DNA of 52,260 nucleotides from Paulinella micropora (Eukaryota; Cercozoa; Imbricatea; Euglyphida): assembly GCA_009731375.1 (NCBI GenBank), contig BJOX01000312.1, positions 154,476 to 206,735 on the forward strand. Direction: 5' to 3'. This document shows, piece after piece, positions 29,699 to 42,539 of this stretch (position 1 is its first letter; every line of letters starts with the position of its first letter). Made by a program: the position numbers and the translations under genes. The notes beneath the pieces are model-generated. The model was not told the DNA's origin, ran no database searches, and saw only the letters and a program-made list of their open reading frames with translations.

Positions 29699-29778
29699 CG
29701 CGAGGAGTAATCAACTCCGGCAGGAGTGACGGACACGTGGGTCACGCACCGGTCGGTGCGATGGCAAGAAACAGGGAA

Positions 29779-30510
29779 GCGTACCTGAGGCGGTAAGCGG
29801 CCGTACCACACACACGGGTAACGGTCCCTACCTACCCTGACTCGACGGGCCTGCCACCACCAAAGCCCGTTGCTGGCGGGACTGTGTTAGATGTCACTAA
29901 GCTTTACGGGATCTGGCAGGGGCTCGTAGAGGACGGGCCTACCAGAGTGCCTGATACTTTTGTCGCTCGCCTGTCGGTAACCGAAGAAAGATAGGGAAAG
30001 TGTGCCTGATGCGTCCAGCGGCCGCGCCCAACACACAGGCTACGGTCACTGGCGTCCCTGACTCAACAAGCCCTCACTTCCAAAGGCACTGAGCTGGCAG
30101 AGCAGTGTCGGGAGGCACGGCGCTTCCCGGATCCACGCCTGGTTGAAGAAACCAGCGGGGGAAGTGCGCGGGGGAACCGAACACTGTGATTGTTCCCTAG
30201 GCGGACGGTCCACCTAGAGTTAGAAAACCTGCGCCTGATCCGGCCAGCGACCACACCAACACAGTCGGGTGCGGTCACTGTCGTCCCTGGCACTAGGCTC
30301 TAGACCCTTAGATGTGCAGTGCCTATAGGACAGTGTTCGGCAGTGAATAAGACAATGTTCCCTCAGGCTGGACTGGAACAGAGCGTACAAGGCTGCCTGG
30401 ACTCCGCGCGGCCGCACAGTCAAAGACTAATGCGGTTGCTGGCTGTCCTGGCTCACTTGACCACCCTGCCGTCACGGGTTGCCTAGAGGATCCTGTACAC
30501 TTGTGTGAAG
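29779..30510 (-). promoter_or_regulatory. Four degenerate tandem repeats upstream of the retroelement ATG
   Basis: A core of about 60 bp (variants of gcctgatgcgtccagcggcc ... cacacaggctacggtcactg) recurs at about 29780, 30003, 30231 and 30391. The units are 160-230 bp long and only partly conserved beyond the core. Position just before the first ATG of the minus-strand series resembles 5' UTR promoter monomers of some LINE families. The function is inferred from position. Confidence 0.55.
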
Positions 30511-30765
30511 CTTGCTGCGGCGCGGATCGTCAATCTGCGTTAAGGTTGGGCGGTGGGGGGAAAGGGTGAAGCGAGTGAAGATGGGGAGGCGGGGGGCGTG
30601 TGACGAGACTGCCTTAAGCAGGACCGCAGTCACTTCAGACTACTAGACAAGGAAGGAAAGAAACTTTGTGAGACAGATCCCCCCCCTCTCCCCTACTACG
30701 CCCCGAACCCAATCTCAACCAGACAAAAGAGCACAGCACGACAAACCAATGTCCCACCTTCCACA
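30511..30765. other. Unique spacer before the pentamer satellite
   Basis: G-rich then C/A-rich unique sequence with no coding frame or repeat that I recognise. It passes gradually into the TACTA array. Confidence 0.5.
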
Positions 30766-31905
30766 AACTCAAAGAAAGCCCATCCTATACTGTACAGAAC
30801 TATACTAAACCAACCTTTACGATTATAATCCTGTATTGTACTACACTGTACTATACTATACTATTTTATACTATGCTATAATAGACTGTACAATAATAAA
30901 ATAATAATAATAATAATAAAAACCTTATTCTGTACTATACTATGCTAAAAATATACAACACTGTGCTCCACTATACTATACTAGACTATACTATAATATC
31001 TGAACTATACTGGACAATACTATACTTTCCTATCCTATCCTGTACTCTACTATACCATGCTATCCTATAATATACTGTACTATCCTATACTAAGCTATAC
31101 TATGCTAGACTATACTAAACTATACTAAACCATACTAAACTAAACTATACTCTACTATACTATACTGTACTATACTATACTATACTATACTAAACCTTGC
31201 TATACTATACTATAATAAACTCTACTATACTATACTATACTATACAATACTATCCTAAACCATGCTATACTATACTATACTATACTCTACTCTACTATAC
31301 TATACTATACTACTATACAAAACTATACTATACTATACTATACTATACTATACTATACTATACTATACTATACTAAACTAGACTAAGCACTGATAAACTA
31401 TACTATACTAAACTCTACTATGCAGTACTATAATATACAAAACACGACTATACTAAAACTATACCGTACTATGCCAAAATAAACTATACTATACTCTACT
31501 GTACTATATAATACTATACTAAACAATGCTAAAACTAAACTCTACTATTCTATGCTATACTATAGTAAGCTAAACTGAACAAAAAATATACTATACTATG
31601 CTATGCTAAGCTATGCTATGCTAAGCTGTGCTATACTACACTATACTATAGTAAACTATACTATCCTATACTGAAAAAATACTATACTGGACTAAACTAA
31701 ACTATTCTATACCATACTATACTATACAATAATATACTATTCTATCCAAACCTATACTATACTAAACTATACAATACTATCCTATCCTCTACTATACTGC
31801 CTTGTAAGTACTCTTGTACTATACTATACTATACTATACTATACTATACTATACTATACTATCCGATCCCATCCTATCCTTTCCTATCCTATCCTATCCT
31901 ATCCT
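30766..31905. repeat. (TACTA)n degenerate pentanucleotide array
   Basis: About 1.1 kb of TACTA/AACTA/TGCTA pentamers, cleanest at 31320-31380 and 31820-31860. The last 45 bp is CCTAT-type and leads into the strand switch at about 31905. Confidence 0.9.
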
Positions 31906-34900
31906 ACGTACAGTATAGTATAGTATAGCATAGTATGATAGGATAGGGTAAGGTAGGGTAGGACAGGGTAGGGTAGGGTAGGGTAGGATAGGATAGGGTA
32001 GGATAGGATAGGAAAGGAATGGATGGGATAGGGCAGGATAGGATAGGATAGGATAGGCTAGGATGGGATAGGATAGGAAAGGGTAGGATAGGATACGATA
32101 GGATAAGAGGTAGGGTAACATAGGACATAATATGAAATTATAGGATGGGATAGGATACGCTAGGATAGGCTAGGCTAGGCTAGGCTAGGCTAGGATAGGC
32201 TAGAATAGGATAGGGTAGGATAGGATAGGAAAGGATGGGGTAGGATAGGATAGGATAGGATAGGATAGGATAGGATAGGATAGGATAGGGTAGGATAGGA
32301 TAGGAAATGATATGCAACGATAGGAAAAGATAGGATAGGAACAGGTAGGATCGGATAGGATCGGATAGGATCGGATAGGATCGGATAGGATCGGATCGGA
32401 CCGGAACAGAACGGACCGGACCGGACCGGACCGGACAGGATAGGACAGGACAGGACAGGACAGGAGTCAGGATAGGATAATATACTATAAGATAGGATAG
32501 GATAGGATAGGATAGGATGGGAAAAAATTTAGGATAGGATAGGATAGGCCGGGCTAGGCTAAGATAGGTTAGGATAGGATAGGAAAGGAAAGGATAGGAT
32601 AGGGTAGGGTGGGGTAGGATAAAAAAGGATAAGATAGGATAGGATAGGATAGGATAGGACAGGATAGGACAGGATAAGATAGGATAGGATAGGATACGAT
32701 AGGACAGGATAGGATAGGAGAGGATAGGAGAGGATAGGAGAGGATAGGATAGGATAGGATAGGATAGGATAGGGTAGGATAGGATAGGATAGGATAGGGA
32801 TAGGGATAGGATAGGGATAGGATAGGGATAGGATAGGATAGGATAGGATAGGGTAGGATAGTATAGGATAGGGTAGGATAGGATAAGATAGGATAGGATA
32901 GGATAGGAAAGGATAGGAAATAGCAAGATAGGATAGGGTAGGATAGGATAGGATAGGGTAGGGTAGGGGAAGGGTAGGGTAGGGTAGGTTAGGATAGGAT
33001 AGGATAGGATAGGATAGGAAAGGATAGGAAAGGATAGGAAAGGATAGGATAGGATAGGATAGGAAAGGATAGGAAAGGATAGGAAAGGATATGGTAGGGT
33101 AGGGTAGGGTAGGATAGGATAGGATAGGATAGGAAAGGGAAGGAAAGGAAAGGAAAGGAAAAGAAGGGATAGGCTAGGATAGGCTAGGATAGGCTAGGAT
33201 AGGATAGACTAGGATAGGATATGGTACGGTAGGATAGGAAAGGAAAGGATAGGATAGGATAGGATAGGATAGGATAGGATATGAAAGGATGGGACAGAAA
33301 AATGTAGGAAAGGATAGGATAGGGTAGGATAGGATAGGGTAGGATAGGAAAGGATAGGATAGGATGAGATAGGATAGGATAGGATAGGATAAGATAGGGT
33401 AGGATAGGATAGGATAGGACAGGATAGGATAGTATAGGATAGTATAGGATAGGATAGGATGGGATAGGATAGGATGGGATAGGATAGGATAGGATAGGTT
33501 AGGATAAGATAGAGTAGGGTAGGGTAGGATAGGAGAGGATAGGATAGGATGGGGTAGGATAGGATAGGATAGGAGAGGATAGGAGAGGATAGGAGAGGAT
33601 AGGAAAGGAAAGGATAGGATAGGATAGGACAGGACAGGGCAGGTCAGGACAGGCCAGGACAAGGCAGGATAGGACAAGACAGGATATGATAGGGTAGGAT
33701 AGGGTAGGATAGGGTAGGATAGGATAGGATAGGAAAGGATAGGATAGGATAGGATAGGATAGGATGGGATAGGATAGGATAGGATAGGATAGGATAGGAA
33801 AGGACAGGAGAGGAGAGGAAAGGATGGGATAGGATAGGGTAGGATAGGATAGGGTAGGGTAGGATAGGATAGGGTAGGATAGGACAGGATAGAATAGGAC
33901 AGAATAGGATAGGATACTAGGATATGATAGGAAGGGATGGGATGAGATGGAATGGGATGGGTTGGGATGGGATGGGATAGGATAGGAAAGGATAGGATAG
34001 GATAGGATAGGATAGGATAGGATAGGGTAGGATAGGATAGGATAGGATAGGGTAGGAAAGGATAGGGTAGGATAGGATAGGAAAGGATAGGATAGGATAG
34101 GGTAGGATAGGGAAGGATATGGCAGGGTAGGATAGGATAGGATAGGATAGGATAGGATAGGATAGGAAAGATAGGATAGGATAGGATAGGATAGGACAGG
34201 ATAGGATAGGAATGGATAGGATAGGATAGGATAGGATAGGATAAGATAAGATAGGATAGGATAGGCTAGGAAAGGATAGGAGAGGATGGGATGGGATAGG
34301 AAAGGAAAGAAAAGGAAAGGAAAGGGAAGGAAAGGATAGGATAGGAAAGGGTATGATAGGATAGGATAGGGTAGGATATGATAGTATTAGGATAGGATAG
34401 GATAGGCTAGGCTAGGATAGGATAGGACAGGATAGGGTACGATAGGATAGGATAGGAAAGAATAGGAGACGATATGATAGGATAGGCTAGGATAGGACAG
34501 AATAAGATAGGATAGTATAGGATAGGATAGGATAGGATGGGAAGGGAAGGGATGGGATGGAATGGGAAAGGATAGGATAGGATAGGATGGAATAGGATAG
34601 GGTAGATAGGGTAGGAAAGGATAGGAAAGGATAGGAAAGGATAGGATACGACAGGAAAGGAAAGGGAAGGATAGGATAGGATAGGAAAGGAAAGGGTAAG
34701 ATAGGATTGAACAGGATAGGACCAGGAAAGGGTAGGATAGGATAGGATAGGATAGGATAGGGTAGAATAGGGTAGGATAGGATAGGATAGGATAGGAAAG
34801 GATAGGATAGGATAGGATAGGAAAGGACAGAATAGGAAATGATAGGATAGGATAGAAAAGGAAAGGATAGGATAGGATAGGATAGGATAGGAAAGGAAAG

Positions 34901-37610
34901 TAAAGGAAAGGATAGGAAAGGATAGGATAGGATAGGATAGGATAGGATAGGATAGGATAGGTTAGGATAGGATAGGATAGGATAGGATAGGAAAGGTTAG
35001 GATAGGAAAGGATAGGATAGGGAAGGAAAGGATAGGAGAGGATAGGATAGCAGAGGATAGGATAGGAACGGATAGGAACGGATAGGATAGGATAGAGTAG
35101 GAAAGGAAAGGATAAGATAGGATAAGATAGGAAAGGAAAGGATAGGAAGGGATAGGATAGGAAGGGATAGGATAGGAAGGGATAGGAAGGGATAGGATAG
35201 GAAAGGATAGGATAGGATAGGATAGGATAGGATCGGATAGGATCGGATAGGATAGGGTAGGATAGGATAGGGTAGGATAGGATAGGATAGGGTAGGATAG
35301 GATAGGATAGGATGTAAGGGTAGAGAACGAGGCATGAGAAGGGGTTGTGGGAGTGGCAGGGGGAAACTCTTCGTTGCCAGAGGAGTGCTTCTTATTCGGG
35401 CCCGTCGGGCCGTCCCGTGGGAAGGATTGCCCCTGTACCGGTAGTAACGAGAGTGCTTCCTGAGCCCCTTCCCCCCCCCCCCCTTTTTTTTTGGGGGGGG
35501 GGGGGTACATGCCAATAGTTGGAGCCGGGTGTTCGTGCAGCCGGGGCACAGAGAGTAGCACGGATCAGAGTCAATGTTTTTGGCTGGACACTCAAAAAGG
35601 CGTCTGTCACTAATCCCGATAAGTACACTCTGCATAATTTACTCTATACCATGAACTTTGTGTCTTGGGTGCGGCAACAGGATCCGTCTCGATTGAAGTA
35701 CTTGGATGAGTCCCATTTCGAAAATTGGGGTAATTTGTATGTCCATTTGTTTGCACAGAGGTCGCATGCATGTTTGTTTTGCAGATTGTAGTCGTTGGCN
35801 NNNNNNNNNNNNNNNNNNNNNNNNNNNNNNNNNNNNNNCCCCCCCCCCCCCCCACCTCGTTTGATGGTAGGATAGGATAGGATAGGATATTAGGATAGGA
35901 TAGGATAGGATAGGAAAGGATAGGATAGGAAAGGATAGGAAAGGATAGGAAAGGATAGGAAAGGATAGGATAGGAAAGGAAAGGATAGGATAGGATAGGA
36001 AAGGATAGGATAGGATCGGATAGGATAGGATAGTTATTAGGATAGGATAGAATAGGATAGGATAGGATAGGATAGGATAGTTATTAGGATAGGATAGGAA
36101 AGGGTAGGATAGGATAGGATAGGATAGGATAGGCTAGGAGAGGATAGGATAGAATCGAATAGGATAGGATAGGATAGGATAGGATATGGTAGGATAGAAT
36201 AGGAAAGCGAAGGAAAGGAAAGGAAAGGATAGGATAGGATAGGATAGGATAGGATAGGATCGGATAACATAGGATAAGATAGGATAGGATAGGATGGGAT
36301 AGGATACTATTATTAGGATAGGCTAGGCTGGGCTAGGATAGGATAGGATAGGATAGAATAGGATAGGATAGGATAGGAGAGGATAGGAGAGGATAGGATA
36401 AGACAGAATGGAATAGGAAGGATAGGATAGGGTAGGAAAGGATAGGATAGGATAGGATAGGGTAGGACAGGATATGCTAGGATAGGCTAGGATCGGCTAG
36501 GATCGGCTAGGAAGGGCTAGGATAGGAAAGGATAGGCTAGGATAGGCTAGGATAGGTTAGGTTAGGCTAGGATAGGACGGGGTAGGAAAGGATAGGATAT
36601 GATAGGATAGGATACGACAAGACAGGTCAGGACAGGACAGGACAGGACAGGTCAGGACAGGACAGGGCAGGACGGGACATGACAGGACCGGACAGGACAG
36701 GATAGGATAGGATGAGATAGGATAGGAAAGGATAGGAAAGGATAGGAAAGGATAGGATAGGATAGGATGGGATAGGATAGGATAGGAAAGGGAAGGATAT
36801 GATAGGATAGGATAGGATAGGATAGGGTAGGGTAGGATAGGATAGGAAAGGAAAGGATAGGATGGGATGGGATAGGATAGGATAGGATAGGAGGAAAGGA
36901 TAGAATAGGAAAGGATAGGATAGGATAGGATAGGATAGTATAGGATAGGGTAGGATAGGAAAGAATAGGAAAGAGTAGGATAGGATAGGATAGGATAGGA
37001 TAAGATAGGATAGGGCAGGGTAGGATAGAATAGGGTAGGATAGGATAGGATAGGATAGGATCGGATAGGATCGGATAGGATAGGAAAGGAAAGGATAGGA
37101 TAGGATAGGATGGATAGGATGGGAAGGGATAGGATAGAGGAGGATAGTATAGAAAAGGATAGGATAGAAAAGGATAGGATAGAAAAGGATATGAAAGGAA
37201 AGGATAGGATAGGAAAGGATAGGATAGGAAAGGATAGGATAGGGCAGGATAGGATAGGATAGGATAAGATAGGATAGGGTAGGATAGGATAGGGTAGAGA
37301 AGGATAGGGTAGGATAGGATAGGAAAGGATAGGATAGGGTAGATATTAGGATAGGATAGGATAGCCGGGGAAGGATATGATAGGATAGGATAGGAAAGGA
37401 TAGGATAGGATAGGATAGGATAGGAAAGGATAGGACAGAGGATAGGACAGGATAGGATAAGATAGGATAGGATAGGGTAGGATAGGATAGGAAAGGATAG
37501 GAAAGGATAGGATAGGATAGGATAGGATAGGATAGGATAGGACATGATAGGACAGGATGGGAAAGGAAAAGATAGGATAGGAAAGGATAGGATAGGATAG
37601 GATAGGATAG
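31906..37610. repeat. (AGGAT)n pentanucleotide satellite, about 5.7 kb
   Basis: Nearly continuous AGGAT pentamers with patches of one variant: GGCTA at 32160-32205, GGATC at 32345-32400, GGACC at 32400-32440, GGACA at 32440-32465, GGAAA in many clusters, and GGGTA at 31950-31990 and 32955-32990. The plus strand is G-rich and almost C-free. It is interrupted by a unique island at 35311-35870. Frames of LSYPI repeats on the other strand are artefacts. Confidence 0.95.
35311..35870 (+). pseudogene. Tc1/mariner-IS630-type transposase fragment within satellite
   Basis: A unique island in the AGGAT satellite. On the plus strand it reads GWTLKKASVTNPDK, a gap of about 20 residues, and DPSRLKYLDESHFENW. 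The GxTxKK segment followed by a DES(H/x)F motif is typical of the first catalytic Asp region of IS630/Tc1-mariner DDE transposases. Only this part remains: the frame opens near 35519 and stops at 35791, and an N gap follows. A poly-C/poly-T/poly-G run (35470-35514) precedes it. It is a decayed DNA-transposon copy, either inserted in the array or surrounded by later array growth. Confidence 0.65.
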
Positions 37611-37770
37611 GATATACTATACTTTACTATACTTTACTATACTATACATACTAAACTGACCCATACTGGACTCCAATAAACTAAAGTATACTATACTATA
37701 CTGTACTATACTCTACGAAACTAAAATAGAAAACACAAAACTATGCTATACTAAAAAAAAAAAAAAAAAA
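37611..37770. repeat. (TACTA)n array and poly-A
   Basis: The AGGAT satellite returns to TACTA-type pentamers, ending in a 19-base poly-A at about 37752-37770 before the coding region on the minus strand. Confidence 0.85.
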
Positions 37771-39312
37771 TTAATATATGGAAGTAGTCCACGGCTCCAC
37801 TTGGCGGCCGACGAGGGCCGTACACACAAGTTGTGCCGTGCTTCGTCCATGTGCCGGGCCCAAGTGAAGGATGGTGGCATTCATGTTGGTTTCCAAGAAT
37901 TTCTTCATCGTGGGTGCGCCTTTCGGTTGGTTCAGAATATTCTCCACGTCCTCCTTCTTAAGTCTTTGCGAGGGCTGATCGTGAAGAAGACGTGACTTTG
38001 TGCGTTCCGTGACCCTGAGTAGGCAAACGGCTTCCATGTTGACAACTCCTTTGCATTCCTCGCCTTGGGAAAGAAGAGACATTCCCAGCGTGATGTCTCT
38101 ATATGTAGCAGGATCCATCTCATGGGGTATGTTACGAGGCGGCCAATAGTGTTGCATGAGGTGCGTAGGTCTGTCGCGATTAAGGCCGTACGTTTCATCA
38201 ACAAAATGAACGGTTTGGTTTCCCCAAGGAGTTCTTCCATACATCTGGCGAGGGTCTGTACGTATGTAGGTCTTACTCTCACGAGTGCGTGCGGGCACTA
38301 TTGTTGACGACGAACTCGAAGACGAACTCGAAGACGAACTCGAAGACGAACTCGAAGACGAACTCGAAGTTGTGCTCAAAGTTGTGCTCAAAGTTATGCT
38401 TGCCGATGAACTAGATGAAGAACTCGATGACGAGCTCGATGAGGTGCCTGTTGCAGAACTCGATGATGCGCTCTGGTATGGGTTCCATGTTAAGCCCGTC
38501 AGTGCTTCCCAAGGAATGAAGGTGCGCGCCAAAAGCGGGTTCGCAATGAAGTTGTAGTACTCCGTGAATGGGACCATGCGGTCTGCAGATCTCCAATGGA
38601 TGTGGTCCACGGGTAGTGGGATCTCGTAAGTCCCACGTGCGTCGTCTGCCGTGCGTAGCAACGATCGTTCCACTCGAGGGTAGTCCCAACCATGAGCTCT
38701 ATGTGGAATGACGTTGTCGGGCCATAGGCCTTGGCTGGTGATCATTGCTCTGGTACCCAATAACCAACGTGTGGGCATCTGGAGTATGTACCCGCGAAGC
38801 AAACGGATCCCAACGTCGGGAAGTAGTTCGCGTATAGTTCCTTGACAATCCACAAGTCCATGTCTTTGGTAGGGGCTTCTTTTTCTTCTGGTGTGGGAAC
38901 CAAGCGTGGAGGTACCCATGCGTATGGGACCGGCAGGACCTCTTGGTACTGTGCAGGCGGAGTATGAAGGTCCGCGCGGAAGGTGGCTATTGGAGTCTGA
39001 AGGTCGACTCGTCTGAGTTGGCAGGGGTCTCCAATTTGGTCACGGACATTTGGTGTCATCTGCTGTGCTGTGAATCCCACGAGTCCCCAGAATTCGTCCA
39101 AGGGGCCGGGTCCGACAAAAGGGGATACATTTGCTGCCGGAGGCGATGTAGCTGTCCTCCTCGGTCGGGACTGCGGGCTGATGATGGGCCGAACTCTTCC
39201 GATGGGGGATGGCTCCACTGTTTCGGGGTCGGAATCCTCCTCTGAAGCGAGTGCTCCAGACTGAAGTGGCAGTTGGGGCGCTGGTGAACCCTGAACCTGA
39301 TTGAGGTCTCAA
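37771..39312 (-). pseudogene. ORF downstream of Gag-Pro, unknown function
   Basis: Coding continues in two frames: 39218 to about 38800 (GPLDEFWGLVGFTAQQM; KELYANYFPTLGS), shifting near 38800 into a frame that runs to 37771 (YILQMPTRWLLGTRAM; WPDNVIPHRAHGWDYPR; HFVDETYGLNRDRPTH). A poly-Ser run lies at about 38300-38460. I see no RT, RNase H or integrase motif. It follows Gag-Pro on the same strand, where Pol would be expected. It might be a structural or envelope-like protein of the element, but I have no motif for that. Confidence 0.5.
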
Positions 39313-39536
39313 ACAAGGTTATCGTTGATTTGACGGACCGGCATGCAGTCTGCGATAGTAGGGGACACCGCTCTCGGTGCTGATGAGGACGATGATGATG
39401 AAGACTGGGCCTGGTTGGTCAGCACAGGGGGCGTCGATGATGTGGCCGTCGATGGCGCCGTCATAATCGGAGTAGGTCGTACCGACGATGATGATGACGA
39501 TGATGACGCCGACGACGATGATGCTGCCGACGACGA

Positions 39537-42309
39537 TCATGATGACGCTGCCGCTCGGTAGCTTAAGGAGCGTTTCGTCTGCGAAGGCTTACCTCGGAGT
39601 TGAGTGAGGTATTGTCGCGCCAGTTCGTCTTGGCGGCCGTAGAGGTGGGCGTTCGAAGTAGACAGAAGGTCGTGGGAGTTTGAAGGGAGCTGCAGTTTGG
39701 GACGGTCGATGATTTTGTTGAATTTGACTATCGGGTAGGACGTCTCTTTCGCCAACGTTGTAGGGCGAAAGTCGTAGCTAACCGTAGCAAGTTGTAAATC
39801 ACCGACTTGAAGTGGCGTCTCGAAGAGATGGAACTCCGTCTCGTAGACGTTTTGCTTGGAAGGCGGCTTCAGGGGCATGTAGTCCGTGGGCCGAATCGCT
39901 TGCGCGTCGTCAATGGAGAGGTTGAGCTGGGCCGAGACCTCGTTGGCAAGAAGCAGGTTCATACCTTCGGGGAGGTGGCTCGAGATATATATCCTGACGG
40001 CATGAAGCTGAGACGTCGGTGTNNNNNNNNNNTGAGACGGAAAGTTCAATGCCTTCAGAAAGAGTAGCATCAACACCCACAGATGAGCGTGCGTCGACGG
40101 TTGGGAGCGACACGATCTCAAGTCCTTGGTGTATTACCCAGTCGAGGAGGGCTACGCCCTTGCAGTTGCAGGCCGAGTCTAGAACGCATGTAGTCTTACC
40201 GATGATGTCTTCTTCCGGGGACGGGCGCAATGATTTGCGTACGTATATATTCCCGCAGACGACGGTCGGGGTCGTAGAAATGCGGAGTAGACGTCGTGAC
40301 TCCTGAGACGCCGCGCGCGTCGTCATGTGGAAAGCCCGTGGCTGCTTCCGCGTGGCGGCCGAGGATGGCTTCCAGTTGCAATGCTTGCCTTCATCCTGAC
40401 AACGCTGTTGTCGCAGCTTGCATTGTTCAAGCGAGTGCTTCGGGGTCTGATTCGGCTTGAGGAACTGGTTATGTTCCTTGCAGTAGGAGCAAGGAATCCC
40501 GGTGATGGGTGGACGCTTTGGCGAGGTCGGGGCGGACTTGGTGGCGGCCGTAACCATCGACGATTTCTTCGAAGGGATGGCAATCGCATTCGCCTTGGTG
40601 AAGGGTGGGCGTGTTGCCGTCTTCTTCGTAGTCGGGGCTGGCTTGTCCGTCTTAGTCCGCTTGTTGGGGCGTCCACGATCCGGCGATGCAGCCGGTTGAG
40701 CCATCGACATAGCGTCAGCCTTGCGTTTCTGACGAGGAGGGCGTTTGTTCTCCTTGTTTTCCTGCTGCGTCCTACGCGGTCTCTTCTGACGAGTGTCGAC
40801 CTTGACGGTTGAATCACGGGAGAAGGTGGAAGGCGTCGGACGAGGAGGGCAGTCCCGTAGTCGCTTGTATGTGGCAGCCGACGAGGGCTTCGTAGTACTT
40901 TCCATCCAGGGCCAATATTCTTCCATGCAATGGAGATCGAGGGAGTTGGTCCAGGGCAGAAGGTCAGTGAGATCGCGGGGCCATGCAACACCAATTGCAT
41001 TAAATATCTCAGTGGCGTATAGGGTGCATCGCTCTCGTTCCATGTGCGTAAGCATCCGAGACACATCGCGGACTTGATTGAAGTCGGCTGTCTGGTAGCC
41101 AGCTGCATGGGCCGTCTCGTAGCGTGTGATGCAACGATTTACATACCCTGCGAGGCTTTCCTTCTTGAAGCGTCGAAGTTTGAGGGCTTGCATAGCTGGT
41201 CGCTTCGTGTCTCCCTTGTCCAGTCGTCGCTTGAACAGCTCCATGAAATATTCCATGCGCATGTACGGGATGATGCTCCAGACGCGGGTGCGTTCGTCAG
41301 TGACACGAATGTATCGAGTCCAGTACGCGTCCATGAGGGCCATTGCCGTCTTGTCTCCCCACTTGTTCACCGTGTCGATGATGCGGTTGCATGGCAACAG
41401 CATTACAAAGTTGTTCAACTGTAGGTTGAATGCAAGTTCGCGGGCTTGAGTAGCAACGTCATGTCCCGGCGTGGTGGCCGGGCGGGTCAACACGAAGAGA
41501 GATCGGACTCGGGCCATCATGTGCAGCGTGCGGGGTGGAACACCTGCAAAGGTGGACGATCGCAGAACTCTTCCTGTCGACAATGCTAACGAGGATTCAT
41601 TGCCTGAGGATGGCGGGGATGGTGTAGCCGTCCCTGGAGGGCCATTCTCCGCCGAAGAGGCCGGTGGCTGAGTCGCAATCGTCGTACCAGATGATGGATC
41701 AGATGACGAAGCTGCAGACGAGCTCGATATTGAGCTCGATGTCGAGCTTGAAGATGAGCTTGATGACGAGCTCGCGGGAGCCGGAGTCGCCACTGTTGCA
41801 TTACCGGTTGTTGCAATCACTGGGGCTCCACCTTGGTCCTCCACGGGAGGGTTCGTACCACCAGCGAGCAGGGTCGAGGAAGCTTCTTCCGCAACGGAGA
41901 AGAGAGGGCTCAGTGTGATTCTACTACCTTGCAGTGTTGTACCCAGCGAAGTGCGAGGCGTTGGGCGTGCCGGCGTCAATGTAGTGAGGGTTGAACCTGA
42001 CGAATCAGTCGGAGTTGCTGTCAATGGAGCAAAGGCCGGTCTGGATCCAAAAGAGCCAATTATCGGTCGAAATGGTGACGTGAAAGCTGGGTCAGTCATG
42101 GACAGTGCTCGATTGACCATTGGAGCAGGTGGGCGAGATGCCAAGATGGATGCCAGCGATGGATGCGGCTCACGTCGGGGCAGGGGTGTCGCTCCACTTG
42201 CTAAACTTCCAGAGTGGGCAAACGGACCGACAGGGGGAAGAGGAGGTGCCCTACCAATCGGGGCCATTGCTGTTGCACCCGCGGGCATCGTAACTGGAGT
42301 AAAGGCCAA
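39537..42309 (-). CDS. Retrotransposon Gag-protease polyprotein
   Basis: The 799-codon frame has a Ser/Pro-rich N-terminus. A capsid-like helical region follows (YFMELFKRRLDKGDTK, then ALKLRRFKKESLAGYVNR), resembling Ty3-type Gag domains. A basic nucleocapsid-like stretch (TRQKRPRRTQQENKENKR) leads to a zinc-binding candidate at about 40385-40495 (CSYC ... HSLEQC ... C). A retropepsin-like site TTCVLDSACNCKGVALL has its Asp at 40177-40179, with DSA instead of the usual DSG/DTG. After a 10-N gap (40023-40032) the protease region continues in another frame to 39537 (LLLANEVSAQLNLSIDD). Gag packages element RNA and the protease matures it. No RT follows, and no LTR pair was found. The large intact frame suggests relatively recent activity or domestication. 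Confidence 0.75.
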
Positions 42310-42539
42310 CGATGGGCAGCTACAGGGGGCGATGTTGCAGCCGTTGATGGTGCAGTTGGAGCAGTGGGGCTCGTTGATGGGTGAGTCAGCGGTGTAGGTC
42401 CCGGAGGAATACTTCCCTGGGCTATTGCTGGCGTCGAACCAATCAGGGTCGATGGAGGCACGGTAACTGGAGTGCTTGCAGGGGCTGGAAGTACCAATCC
42501 ATGAAGTGATCCCGGTGCTCCAGGCATCGAAGTCGAAAT

